DNA of 64,000 nt from Natronoarchaeum mannanilyticum (GTDB taxonomy: Archaea > Halobacteriota > Halobacteria > Halobacteriales > Natronoarchaeaceae), in contig NZ_BAAADV010000008.1 in NCBI RefSeq assembly GCF_039522665.1, positions 1 to 64,000 on the forward strand. Reading direction: 5' to 3'. The position numbers and the translations under genes were made by a program. Numbering within the stretch: the stretch's first letter is position 1; every line of letters starts with the position of its first letter. The notes beneath the pieces are model-generated. The model searched no databases, was not told the DNA's origin, and saw only the letters and a list, made by a program, of their open reading frames with translations. Shown here piece by piece: positions 32,044 to 41,213 of this stretch.

Positions 32044-32643
32044 CTAGAATCCCCAGCGGAGACCGGACATCGTGATGACGATGGCGATCATGAGCACGAG
32101 TTCGACCAGGCTCAGCATTCCGTATTTTTTATTCAGGGCCGCCAGTCGCTCGTGGTCAGTATCTTCGGCAGCGATCTCATCGAACATCCCGGCTGTAAAC
32201 GTATGTAGGGGACCGAATCCGAGGATGAGCAGTGCGATAGCGATAGCGAGCGCCGCCAACAGGGTCGGTGATGGAGAGGCCCACAGTCGCATCATACTGG
32301 CGAGGCCGATCCCCGATCCGATTGTACCGACTGAAACCGGTTCCATGAGAAGATTCATCTTCGGGACGAACCCTTCGGCGAACTCGGCATTTGCTTCCTC
32401 GGAGAGACTCCCCATGACGGGGCCAAGGACGACCGCTCCGAGTACCGCAGTTCCGAACCAGAACGCACCAAGGAAGAGGTGGACCGTGAACATGATTCGG
32501 ACGTCGTTTGACAGATATCCCAAGATGGGAAGTACCAGTGGAACGGCGATAGCACCGGCCGCAAACGGCCGGGTAGCGGCATCAGTCATCAACCGGTACC
32601 GCTCGCGTCGGGTCGCCGGTCTGTGGGCATCACTCAGTGACAT
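32044..32643 (-). CDS. CopD-like membrane protein
   Basis: 199 residues, about 5 helices. IMFTVHLFLGAFWFGTAVLGAVVLGPVM has a helix histidine typical of CopD/DUF4149-like proteins, and GFGPLHTFTAGMFD follows. Family assignment is by pattern and not certain. Transcribed alone. Confidence 0.55.
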   Translation of the reverse strand: MSLSDAHRPATRRERYRLMTDAATRPFAAGAIAVPLVLPILGYLSNDVRIMFTVHLFLGAFWFGTAVLGAVVLGPVMGSLSEEANAEFAEGFVPKMNLLMEPVSVGTIGSGIGLASMMRLWASPSPTLLAALAIAIALLILGFGPLHTFTAGMFDEIAAEDTDHERLAALNKKYGMLSLVELVLMIAIVITMSGLRWGF

Positions 32644-32770
32644 GCTCTCTCACACTTCATAACGGTCTAATTATAGTTATCGTACAAAAAGCGGACGGTT
32701 GGAACAACGCTGAGACATCCCATCGCAGGCAGTTGCAGAAACAACGACACAGGACAGGAAAAACGAGTAC

Positions 32771-33952
32771 TCAGTACGTCTGGGGCGGCCGTTCGAGAAT
32801 CTCGAAGATTTCCTTCGCGCGATACTCCTGATTACGGTCTTTCCCCGTGACTTCCTCCAAGACGCCGTCGTCTTCCAGCGCGTCGATCGCCCGGTACGCC
32901 GTGGACCGCTCGATGTCGAGCATATCCGCGACCGTGTTGGTCGTCACGTAGGGCTGCTCAAACAGCTTGCACGCCAGACGGTTTTTCGCGTACCGGACGC
33001 CGCCGTACTCGTTCTCGTAGCGACGCCGCAGCTCATCGAGCGCGAGGGTGCGGTCGACGGACTCCTCGGCTTGCTGGGCGACTCCCTTCACGAAGAACGA
33101 GAGCCAGCCCTCCCAGTCGCCGCGGGTGCGTACCGCCTCCATTCGGTCCACGTACGAGGCCTTGTTCCGGTTGAAGTACTCGCTGAGGTAGAGGTTCGGC
33201 CGTTCGAGAAGGCCGCCGTCGTACAGCTGGAGCGTAATGAGAAGGCGGCCGAGTCGCCCGTTCCCGTCGCCGTACGGGTGGATCGTCTCGAACTGGTAGT
33301 GAAACAGGGCGATGTCGACGAGCGCGTGATAGCTCCCGCCGGTTCGATAGTACGTCATCAGCGCGTCCATCAGCCCGTCGACCGCATCCGGTACCGGCGG
33401 GAGAAAGTCCCCGAGGTGGTTGGGCACCGTCTTGTAGGCGCCGATCGTGTCGGTGTCGACGCGGTCGTCCGAGACGTCCGCGAGGAGGGTCTCGTGGAGG
33501 TCGTGAAGAAGATCGACGGAGAGTTCCTCGCCGGCGTCGATGGCGTCGATGCCGTTTTCGACGGCCCGCTCGTAGTTGAGGACTTCCTGCGTATCCTTCA
33601 TCCCCGTTCCGCTCGGCACGGACTCGGCGGAACGACCGTCCGCACCCTCGTCGAGTGCGCGGGTTTCGAGGCTGTAGAGCGCGTTGTAGTCGACGTCGGC
33701 GCCTTCGATCTCGGCAGACTCCATCGCCTCCTTCCGGAGGAGCGACGTGTAGAGAACGGGCGGGAAATCGAGTTCGAGGCTGATGCCGCTGAGCTTGCCG
33801 AGCCAGAACGTGGCGTCGGCGATCAGATCGTAGAAGTCCGCGTCTACCGCGAGGTCACGCGAAGGGGGCAGCGGAGCGGGCCTGTAGTACGACTCTCTCC
33901 CGTAGGAGACGAGTTCGCCAGGCGCCGCATCCTCTATTTCGGCGTCTCTCAT
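32771..33952 (-). CDS. Fic family protein with inhibitory helix and C-terminal HTH
   Basis: 393 residues. The catalytic Fic motif HPYGDGNGRLGR (about 226-237) would transfer AMP from ATP to a target hydroxyl. The N-terminal motif S79-A-E-I-E83-G fits the class II inhibitory (S/T)xxxE(G/N) helix, which blocks ATP. The C-terminal 65 residues have a winged-helix pattern (TVADMLDIERSTAYRAIDALEDDGVL). This is the common Fic-wHTH form with unknown target. No separate antitoxin gene is adjacent. Confidence 0.93.
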   Translation of the reverse strand: MRDAEIEDAAPGELVSYGRESYYRPAPLPPSRDLAVDADFYDLIADATFWLGKLSGISLELDFPPVLYTSLLRKEAMESAEIEGADVDYNALYSLETRALDEGADGRSAESVPSGTGMKDTQEVLNYERAVENGIDAIDAGEELSVDLLHDLHETLLADVSDDRVDTDTIGAYKTVPNHLGDFLPPVPDAVDGLMDALMTYYRTGGSYHALVDIALFHYQFETIHPYGDGNGRLGRLLITLQLYDGGLLERPNLYLSEYFNRNKASYVDRMEAVRTRGDWEGWLSFFVKGVAQQAEESVDRTLALDELRRRYENEYGGVRYAKNRLACKLFEQPYVTTNTVADMLDIERSTAYRAIDALEDDGVLEEVTGKDRNQEYRAKEIFEILERPPQTY

Positions 33953-34058
33953 GCACGTACCCGCTCTACGTCCCCCCAGTAATTGAATATGGCGGCCCTA
34001 AATGCAAACAGTGATTCTGTAGTACTTGTCTCGTTGCGCGCTCGTCAGCTATACGCAA

Positions 34059-35018
34059 CTACTGCCGGTCCGCCCGCTCGCGAACAGTCGTCTCGATCAC
34101 GGAGACGGTCTCGTCGATCAGCACGTCCAGCTTGTCGTCCCCGCAGGGCAGCGACAGCCGGACGCGAAGCGGCTCCTCCGAGACGACGGTCGTGTACTCG
34201 TCGCTGACGCACCAGTCGAACTGCCAGAACGGCTCGGTGTTCAGATCGACGCCGCGGTTCGCGTAAAAGACGAGCGTGTCGGAGTGGTCCAGCAGCGTGA
34301 CGCCGACCGTCGACTGGAGGCTGTACTGGCAGCGCTGGCAGACGTGCTCGACGCCGACGTCGAGGTCGGCATCCGCGGGATCGCGAACGAGACTCGTCTC
34401 GACGGCGCCGGTGCACTCGGGGCAGACGCCGTCGGCAGCCAGGCAGTAGTGGTGGCGAACGTAGTGATGGAACGCCTCGAGGAGGTCGTCGGTCGATCGG
34501 TCGTCGAGCCCGCCGGACGGGAACGGGTAGCTCACCTGGACGGCGCCGCAGTCGACGCAGCCGATCGAGAGGGTGTCGTCGACGTACCAGCCGTGGAGCT
34601 CGCCGTCGCACGCGTAGCACGACCCTTCGACGGGGAAGAAGCCGAGCTGCGCGCGTTCCGTGAGGGCGCCGGTGAAGATCGAGCTGACGACCTTTCGGCC
34701 GGGGTAGCGGAACTCGTACCCGTCGTCGCTCTGCTTGACGAAGTGGCCGGTGAGCTGGCGGAGGTGGTAGCTGAAGTTCGCGCTGTCGTCGATGTCGACC
34801 TGATCGAAGAGGGCGGTGAAACTCACGGGGTGGTCGTCCGCGCCGAGTTCGAGCAGCGCCCGGAGAATATCGACGCGGGTGTCGTTCCCGAGCGTCGAGA
34901 AGACGTCCGCGGGGAGCAGCTCCGATTCGGTCCGGGCGGCGGGCGCAGCGTCGCTCTCGGAGTCCGAATCCGTGTCCGCGTCCGGCTCGGAGCCGGCGGT
35001 CCGATCGAATTGGCTCAT
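34059..35018 (-). CDS. ArsR-like winged-helix protein with zinc ribbons (DUF7351-like)
   Basis: 319 residues. An acidic N-terminus (1-38), then wHTH TLGNDTRVDILRALLEL...FSYHLRQLTGHFV, then CYACDGELHGWYVDDTLSIGCVDCG and CPECTGAVE...HVCQRCQ, two Cys4 zinc ribbons. This arrangement is common in halophilic archaea and annotated DUF7351/DUF7347. Probably a transcription factor; targets unknown. Confidence 0.82.
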   Translation of the reverse strand: MSQFDRTAGSEPDADTDSDSESDAAPAARTESELLPADVFSTLGNDTRVDILRALLELGADDHPVSFTALFDQVDIDDSANFSYHLRQLTGHFVKQSDDGYEFRYPGRKVVSSIFTGALTERAQLGFFPVEGSCYACDGELHGWYVDDTLSIGCVDCGAVQVSYPFPSGGLDDRSTDDLLEAFHHYVRHHYCLAADGVCPECTGAVETSLVRDPADADLDVGVEHVCQRCQYSLQSTVGVTLLDHSDTLVFYANRGVDLNTEPFWQFDWCVSDEYTTVVSEEPLRVRLSLPCGDDKLDVLIDETVSVIETTVRERADRQ

Positions 35019-35569
35019 ACTGCGTATACTACCGCTCTACTGGTGAAAACCCATCGAAGGATGAGCCGAGTTCCCAGTAGGAAGTGCCTCGTAGCCACTT
35101 ACCGACGTTTCGGCAGCTACTCGCAGAAACATTCTCGTATCTTAGTCTCCTCCACAATCTCCTCGTAGAGCGTAGCGGCGAGTCGGTGAATCGTCTGAAC
35201 TAGTGTTTTTTCGGAGATACCCGTCTGATAGTAGGACTCCAGTCGGTTCTCGAGTCAGAACTCTCTTCCCTCGTCTGCCAAGCCGCCTAACCAGCAACGC
35301 CCCCACGCTACTCCGATCCAAAACCACCCATGCGCAATAGGTGAAAAAGTTACAATAGTTGCAATAGGTGCAATAGTCTGGTGGTGAGATCGCAGTAAGT
35401 ACACGGATCCGACGATGAGAACGGGCCCGTCGGCGCCCAGGGACACCACCTCAACCAATTCAGTCACAGGTGCAGTTATTCGACCCTCGAGTCGAGCGGC
35501 GCCCGGACGTGTACGATACGGCTGGAATCTTTATATGGTCTAATTTTGATAGTAAAACGGGCCTCGACT
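35019..35569. other. Intergenic with orphan iteron cluster
   Basis: 550 bp between divergent genes. It holds five 9-bp iterons (35334-35378), described separately, and the promoter of the next gene (TTTATATGG, 35530-35538). No other gene is supported. Confidence 0.5.
35334..35378. repeat. Orphan cluster of five parA-type 9-bp iterons
   Basis: Units GCAATAGGT, GAAAAAGTT, ACAATAGTT, GCAATAGGT, GCAATAGTC run head to tail. Consensus and 9-bp phase match the array upstream of parA (28213-28825), 6.5 kb away. One unit is degenerate. Confidence 0.72.
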
Positions 35570-36190
35570 ATGGCGCTAACGAACCGCTGGAACCGGGTTC
35601 GGTACCGGCTGTACGCGCCGATCTACGACACGGTGGCGCGGCCGCTGGAACGGGGTCGAAAGCGGGCGATCGAGCGACTCGATCCGAGCCTGGACAGTCG
35701 GATCCTGATTCTCGGCTGCGGAACCGGAATGGATCTCGAGTACCTTCCGGAGTCGGTATCGGTGACGGCGATCGATCTGACATCCCGGATGGTCCGACGG
35801 ACTGCAACTCGTGGGACCGCTCTAGATCGTGACGTCGCCGTCGGAATCGCGGACGCGCACAACGTACCGTTTACCGAGGGGTCGTTCGATGCGGTCCTGC
35901 TGCACCTCGTCCTCTCGGTGGTCCCCGATCCCGCAGCCGTGGTCGCCGAAACCGAGCGCGTCCTGACGCCGGATGGTCGCGTTTCGATCTACGACAAGTT
36001 CGGCCCGGAGGACGGCGACCCGTCGTTCGCCAGGCGAATCGCCAATCCGATCGCCCGTCTCCTGTTTGCGGATCTCAACCGCCCGCTCGAACCGATGCTC
36101 GCCGATACGAGCCTCACCGTCGGCCGGCGAGAACAGTTCCTCGGTGGCCTCTATACGGTCACGATCGCTCGTCGGGACCCTGGCGAGTAA
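35570..36190 (+). CDS. SAM-dependent methyltransferase (UbiE/PmtA-like)
   Basis: 206 residues. ALTNRWNRVRYRLYAPIYDTVARPLERGRKRAI then ILILGCGTGMDLEYLPE (motif I), VTAIDLTSRMV, LLHLVLSVVPDP (motif IV) and VSIYDKFGPED. The N-terminal YAPIYD is typical for phospholipid or quinone methyltransferases. Start 35570 fits the TATA at 35530. Confidence 0.85.
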   Translation: MALTNRWNRVRYRLYAPIYDTVARPLERGRKRAIERLDPSLDSRILILGCGTGMDLEYLPESVSVTAIDLTSRMVRRTATRGTALDRDVAVGIADAHNVPFTEGSFDAVLLHLVLSVVPDPAAVVAETERVLTPDGRVSIYDKFGPEDGDPSFARRIANPIARLLFADLNRPLEPMLADTSLTVGRREQFLGGLYTVTIARRDPGE

Positions 36191-36340
36191 CGGGAGGGGA
36201 TCGATCGCTCGTGGGGCGGGGGAGTCAGCGCCTCCGCTCGCTTTCGGATTCGGGATGTGACGGTCGCACTCTTAAATCATCCCAGCATCTCCGGATCAAG
36301 GGTTCAGTCGGGGGACGGCGTTGTACAGCACGAATCGGCG

Positions 36341-37306
36341 ATGACGGTACTCGAAACGGACAACCTGACGAAGCGGTACGGCACCGGCGAGCGGCGCGTG
36401 CTCGCGGTCGACGGACTCGACGTGCAGATCGAGTCCGGAGAGGTGTTCGGCTTTCTCGGTCTCAACGGCGCCGGCAAGTCCACGACCATCGACATGCTCC
36501 TGGACTACGTCCGGCCCACCGAGGGGACCGCGACGATCCTCGGGCGCGACGTTCACGCGGAGTCCGAGGAACTCCGACGTCATATCGGCGTCCTCCCCGA
36601 GGGACTCGATCTGTACGACCGGCTCACCGGGCGCCGCCACCTCGAATTCGCCGTCGACTGGAAGGACGCCGACGACGACGCGGACGCGATCCTCGATCGG
36701 ATCGGGCTCTCGACCGCGGACGCCGCGCGGACCGTCGGCGGATACTCCAAGGGGATGCAACAGCGACTCGCCCTGGGGATGGTTCTGGTCGGCGATCCGG
36801 ACCTCCTGCTCCTCGACGAACCGTCGTCGGGGCTGGATCCGCACGGGATCCGCCGGATGCGTAACATCGTCCGGGAGGAGGCCGCCGACGGGACGACGGT
36901 CTTCTTTTCCAGTCACATCCTCGGCGAGGTGGAGGCGGTCTGCGACCGCGTCGGGATCCTCTCGGAGGGCCGACTCGTCGCCGTCGACGACGTCGAGAGC
37001 CTCCGGGAGACGGTCGGCGCCGGGTCCGAACTCCGGCTCCGCGTCGCGACCGACATCCCCGTCGACGTGAGCGAGATCGACGGCGTCGCGTCCGTCGCCC
37101 GGGCCGGACGTGAGCTTCGGGTGACGACCGACGATCCGCGCGCGAAAGCGGCCGTCGTCGCACGGCTCGTGAACCGCGGCGTCGAGGTGCTCGACGTCGA
37201 TTCGGACGAGCCATCGCTGGAGGACGTGTTCACCGCCTACACGACGGGGCAAGAGCGGGACGGCGGCGAGGACGACGCCCCCGAGGCGCGGGAGGTGGTC
37301 GCATGA
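36341..37306 (+). CDS. ABC transporter ATP-binding protein
   Basis: 321 residues. Walker A FLGLNGAGKSTTIDM, signature YSKGMQQRLALG, Walker B DLLLLDEPSSGLD, switch His in FFSSHILGE. C-terminal 90 residues form the accessory domain of drug/antibiotic-type exporters. Pairs with the permease that overlaps it by 4 bp (37303). Start ATG 36341 is preferred over 36257, whose extra residues are not conserved-looking. Confidence 0.93.
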   Translation: MTVLETDNLTKRYGTGERRVLAVDGLDVQIESGEVFGFLGLNGAGKSTTIDMLLDYVRPTEGTATILGRDVHAESEELRRHIGVLPEGLDLYDRLTGRRHLEFAVDWKDADDDADAILDRIGLSTADAARTVGGYSKGMQQRLALGMVLVGDPDLLLLDEPSSGLDPHGIRRMRNIVREEAADGTTVFFSSHILGEVEAVCDRVGILSEGRLVAVDDVESLRETVGAGSELRLRVATDIPVDVSEIDGVASVARAGRELRVTTDDPRAKAAVVARLVNRGVEVLDVDSDEPSLEDVFTAYTTGQERDGGEDDAPEAREVVA

Positions 37307-38193
37307 CGGCAACCTGGGCCAGCCTCGCTCGCAAGGACTTCGCGGACGCCGCGCGCTCGAAGATGCTCTGGGGGTTCATCGCCGTGTTCGTCGCGTTCCT
37401 GGCGATGTCGCTCCCCGTCGCCGAGCAGCTGTTTCCCGAAACCGTGACCGTCACGCCCGCCAAGGCGCTGTCGGGCGTCGCGATGCTGGCGCAGCTGTTC
37501 GTCCCGGGCATCGCGCTGGTGGCCGGCTACATGGCCGTCGTCGGCGAGCGCCGGTCGGGGAGCCTGCGCGTCCTGCTGAGCTACCCGTTCTCCCGGCGCG
37601 ACGTCGTCGTCGGGAAACTCGTCGGTCGACTCAGCGTCACCGCGACGGCGCTCACCGTCGGCTACGCCGTCGGCAGCGTGCTCGTCGTCGCGCTGTACGG
37701 CGTCCCCGACGTCTCGGCGTTCGCCGGATTCGTGGGCGCCGGCGTGCTGGTCGGGCTAACCTTCACTGGCCTGGCCGTCGGCGGCTCGGCCGCCGCGGCG
37801 TCGCGCGGGCAGGCGATGACGCTGACCGTCGGATCGTTCGTGGCGATGGTGTTCTTCTGGAAGCCCGTCGCCGCGGGACTGTACTACGCGGTCACCGGCT
37901 CCCTGCCGGGGCTCCGCGCCGATCGGTGGTACGTCCTGCTGAAGCGGCTCAACCCGCTGGAGGCGTTCCGCGTCCTCGCGAGCGCCGTGCTCGACGAGGA
38001 GGTGAGCGCAGTCCCCGAGTTCCCCGTCGAGGACGTGCCGGCGACCCCCGAGCGGCTCGAGCTCGCGAACCGGCTGGCCGGCGACGTCCCGTTCTACCTC
38101 CAGGAGTGGTTCTCGATCGTCGTGTTGCTCGCGTGGGGCGTGTTCCCGGTCGTGCTGGGGTACCGGCGGTTCGAGCGCTCGGATCTCGGGTGA
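37303..38193 (+). CDS. ABC-2 type permease
   Basis: 296 residues, 6 helices of the ABC-2 exporter type (NosY-like). An N-terminal cytosolic helix SLARKDFADAARSKMLW leads into helix 1. AAASRGQAMTLTVGSFVAMVFFW is central and the C-terminus ends VVLGYRRFERSDLG. Works with 36341-37306. Substrate unknown. Confidence 0.9.
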   Translation: MTATWASLARKDFADAARSKMLWGFIAVFVAFLAMSLPVAEQLFPETVTVTPAKALSGVAMLAQLFVPGIALVAGYMAVVGERRSGSLRVLLSYPFSRRDVVVGKLVGRLSVTATALTVGYAVGSVLVVALYGVPDVSAFAGFVGAGVLVGLTFTGLAVGGSAAAASRGQAMTLTVGSFVAMVFFWKPVAAGLYYAVTGSLPGLRADRWYVLLKRLNPLEAFRVLASAVLDEEVSAVPEFPVEDVPATPERLELANRLAGDVPFYLQEWFSIVVLLAWGVFPVVLGYRRFERSDLG

Positions 38194-38311
38194 GAAGGTA
38201 CGTCACGTCCTGCCCTCGGGGAGCGTCGTCACGGTCGGGTCGTGTCCGGGCCGGTCGTTCGACGAACGGACGGTCCATCTCTGCGGCCGCGGTCGGTAGT
38301 TCGCGACGGAA

Positions 38312-38359
38312 CGGCGATACGACGAAGCGGCGATACGGCGAAGCGGCGATACGAGCGAG
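38312..38359. repeat. Three tandem 16-bp repeats
   Basis: CGGCGATACGACGAAG, CGGCGATACGGCGAAG and CGGCGATACGAGCGAG run head to tail after the permease gene. The first two differ by one base. Not coding as far as can be seen. Confidence 0.7.
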
Positions 38360-38448
38360 TACGCGTGGGGAGGGTGCAACCCACCGACGACGATTTACGA
38401 AGACAAACCCGCTTTTTACCGTCTGTGGTAGAAAGTAAACGGTGAACG

Positions 38449-38532
38449 ATGGTAGCGAACAGCTGGCGGTTCGACTCGTCGCGGGACAGCCAGTACAGCC
38501 GTCGCTACGAGACGCTCACGGGGACCCGCTAG
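38449..38532 (+). CDS. Possible 27-residue leader peptide
   Basis: ATG to TAG frame MVANSWRFDSSRDSQYSRRY..., ending 10 bp before the FAD monooxygenase. It follows a likely TATA (GCTTTTTACC, 38411-38420). Could be a small translated leader or chance. Low confidence. Confidence 0.3.
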   Translation: MVANSWRFDSSRDSQYSRRYETLTGTR

Positions 38533-38542
38533 ACATTCATCC

Positions 38543-39664
38543 ATGACGCGTTCCGCAACCCTCGACGTGCTGATCGTCGGCGGGGGTATCGCCGGCCTCG
38601 GGCTCGCCGGGTATCTGGCCCGACAGGGGTGCGAGCCCACTGTGGTCGAGCAGGCGACCGAGTGGCGATCGAGCGGGTACGGCATCGGGCTCTGGTCGGA
38701 CGGGCTCGCCGTGCTGGACGAGCTCGACTGTCTCGGGGCGGTCCGGCAGCGAGCGGCCGACCCGAACCGAATCGAGATCCGCGCGACCGGGGGCGAACGC
38801 CTCAGGCAAACGACGATCCCGCCCGACCGGACGCTACTGCTCGCCGTCCATCGCGCCGACCTCCACGCGGCGCTTCGAACGGCGGTTCCGGCGGACTGGA
38901 TTCGGATGGGAACGACGCCCGCACGTATCAGAGAGCGACGCGGCGGGGTCGACGTCACCTTCGACGACGGGCGGACCGAGACGTTCGATCTCGTCGTCGG
39001 CGCGGACGGGATCCACTCGACCGTTCGCGAGCAGTGTTTCACCGAGTGGACCCTCAGGGATCTCGACACCTACGTCTGGTCGCTGTGGGTCGAGGAGGAC
39101 GTCGATGTCGGGGGAGACATGGTCAGCGTCTGGGGGCCGGGCAGCGAGGGCTTCGTCGCTCGTGTCGGCGACCGCGTCGGCGTCAACCTCGCCGCCCGTC
39201 TCGAGAGCGCGCCGGAGCCGCCGGCACTCGACGAGTTGCGGACGCTGGCCGACGCCGTCGACTGGCAGCGCCCGGCGCTCCTGGAGGAGACTGACGAGGA
39301 GCCGTTCTTCGACCGCGTGCGCGAGGTCACCTGCGAGCGGTGGCGGACCGACCGGGTCGCGCTCGTCGGCGACGCCGCCCACGCGCTCCACCCGATCGCC
39401 GGGATGGGAGCGTCGCTCGCCCTGCAGGACGCTCGGGTCCTCGCCCAGGAACTCGCGACGACGCGGCCCGAGCGCGTCTCGACGGCGCTCGACCGCTTCG
39501 AAGCGCGGCGCAGGAAGCCCGTCGAACGGGAGAAGCGGAAAGCGCGCGTCGAAGCCGCAGTCACGTTCGTGGAGTCCGAACCGCTGCGTCGGCTCCGGAA
39601 CGGCGTCGTCGAACACACGCCGATACTCGACCTGTTCGTCCGACAGCAAGCGATCAGCGGCTGA
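38543..39664 (+). CDS. FAD-dependent monooxygenase (PHBH/UbiH fold)
   Basis: 373 residues. FAD motif VLIVGGGIAGLGLAGYLARQG, DG motif LVVGADGIHSTVREQC, and GDAAHALHPIAGMGASLALQDA. Group A aromatic hydroxylase type; substrate unknown. Converges with another FAD monooxygenase on the minus strand 29 bp downstream. Confidence 0.9.
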   Translation: MTRSATLDVLIVGGGIAGLGLAGYLARQGCEPTVVEQATEWRSSGYGIGLWSDGLAVLDELDCLGAVRQRAADPNRIEIRATGGERLRQTTIPPDRTLLLAVHRADLHAALRTAVPADWIRMGTTPARIRERRGGVDVTFDDGRTETFDLVVGADGIHSTVREQCFTEWTLRDLDTYVWSLWVEEDVDVGGDMVSVWGPGSEGFVARVGDRVGVNLAARLESAPEPPALDELRTLADAVDWQRPALLEETDEEPFFDRVREVTCERWRTDRVALVGDAAHALHPIAGMGASLALQDARVLAQELATTRPERVSTALDRFEARRRKPVEREKRKARVEAAVTFVESEPLRRLRNGVVEHTPILDLFVRQQAISG

Positions 39665-39693
39665 ATGCCGCTCGTCGGGGTTCCAGGCGGCAG

Positions 39694-40992
39694 TTACTCG
39701 CACGATTCCGGCGCCGCGGCGAAGTACGACCGCGCTACCGATGGCGGGTCGTCGCCGAACAACATGTGCCGGACGGTATCTCGCATGATCGGCTCGCCCA
39801 GCGTGAACAGCGCCCGGAACAGGAGTCGAAACGCTGTCGGCGGGAGTGCGTCGCTGTTGCGTGCGATCCACCCGATACCGCCGCCCATCCGTCGCTGCAG
39901 GCGGACGGTCGCTTCGACCTGTGGGCGGCGCGTGCGCTCGAACCCGCGAAGCGCGCCTTCGGAGAGGGGAGTGCCCTCGTCGCGCTCTGCGAGAGCGTCC
40001 GCCAGAATTGGATGGAGTGCGACCGCGTCTTTGAGGGCCATGAGGTTCCCCTGGCCGCCGAACGGCGAGGCGACGTGGGCCGCGTCACCGATCAGGACGA
40101 GGCCGTCCCGCGTCCAGTTCTCGGTGATCCCCGGGGCGATCCGCAGGAGCGAGCACTGCTCGAAGCCGGTGAAGTGAGTCTCGATCGTCTCCCGGTACCC
40201 GGGAGCGATCGCCGCGAGTCGGGCCGCGAACGCGTCGGGCCCCTGCGCCCGGATGTCGGGGTACGTTCCCGCCTCGATGGGGAGTCCGAGCTGGACCTCG
40301 CCGCCCGGGAGTCCGAAGTTGGCGAGGACGCCGTGTTCGTTGATGTAGACGTCCACTGGCTCCGCGGCGGTCGAATCGGGGAGCTTGACCCAGACGAGTT
40401 CCACGTCGGACTCGAAGCGGTTCGCACCGAGTCCCAGCTCGTCGCGGACCGTCGAGTATCGGCCGTCGGCGGCCACGACGACGTCCGCGCGGACGTCGAG
40501 CCCCCGGGTAGTCGCCCGATCCGTGGCCCGGACGCCGACGATCCGGTCCCGCTCGGTCAGAAGCCCGGTGACGGGCGTCCCGTCGCGGTACTCGAAGGTG
40601 GCGTAGTGCTCGGCCTCGTCGATGAGCAGTCGCAGGAGAGGCGGCTGTTCCATGAACACCACGTGGTCGTAGATATCGGAGTACGTCGAGAGATCGGCGA
40701 TCGCGTAGCGCTTCCCGAACGCGTGGACGTGAGGCCGCCGGATCCGCACGGGATCGAGCGCGTACACCTTCTCGAGCAGGTCCATCCGGTCGAAGTACTG
40801 CAGAGCGAGCGGTTGAAACCCGAACCCGCGGAACTCGCGCGAGAGGTCGGTGTGGCGCTCCGCGAGCACGACGTCGACGCCGCTCCGCGCGAGGAGGTAC
40901 GCGAGGGCGGTACCCGCGATTCCCGCCCCGACGATCGCGACGTCCGTCGAAACTGAGGTTTCCGCCGACGCTGGCGAGGCACCCATTTTCAT
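39694..40992 (-). CDS. FAD-dependent monooxygenase (PHBH/UbiH fold)
   Basis: 432 residues from MKMGASPASAE. FAD motif VAIVGAGIAGTALAYLLARSG, DG motif VVVAADGRYSTVRDELG, and IGDAAHVASPFGGQGNLMALKDA. The family includes polyketide/isoprenoid hydroxylases. The frame is open for another 300 codons upstream, but that part is Arg/Pro-rich, overlaps the antisense regulator, and is rejected. An alternative start is 40986. Confidence 0.88.
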   Translation of the reverse strand: MKMGASPASAETSVSTDVAIVGAGIAGTALAYLLARSGVDVVLAERHTDLSREFRGFGFQPLALQYFDRMDLLEKVYALDPVRIRRPHVHAFGKRYAIADLSTYSDIYDHVVFMEQPPLLRLLIDEAEHYATFEYRDGTPVTGLLTERDRIVGVRATDRATTRGLDVRADVVVAADGRYSTVRDELGLGANRFESDVELVWVKLPDSTAAEPVDVYINEHGVLANFGLPGGEVQLGLPIEAGTYPDIRAQGPDAFAARLAAIAPGYRETIETHFTGFEQCSLLRIAPGITENWTRDGLVLIGDAAHVASPFGGQGNLMALKDAVALHPILADALAERDEGTPLSEGALRGFERTRRPQVEATVRLQRRMGGGIGWIARNSDALPPTAFRLLFRALFTLGEPIMRDTVRHMLFGDDPPSVARSYFAAAPESCE

Positions 40993-41213
40993 CTCACCGG
41001 GGAAGCCGTACGTTCGTAGTCTACAGTTGGAGGGAGGGCATGATGAAAGTGGGTCCCGGTGCCGGCGAGACGCGCGTTCGTCGTCGGGTGGCATGGTGTG
41101 AGCCTCCGAGCGCATCGGCGGCCTCGTCGCCCGAGTCGGTTGCTCCGAGCAGACCAGGTCCGTTTTTGCGGAGTTCGCGGCGCTATCGGGAGGGTCGGCA
41201 CCGACTACGTCGG

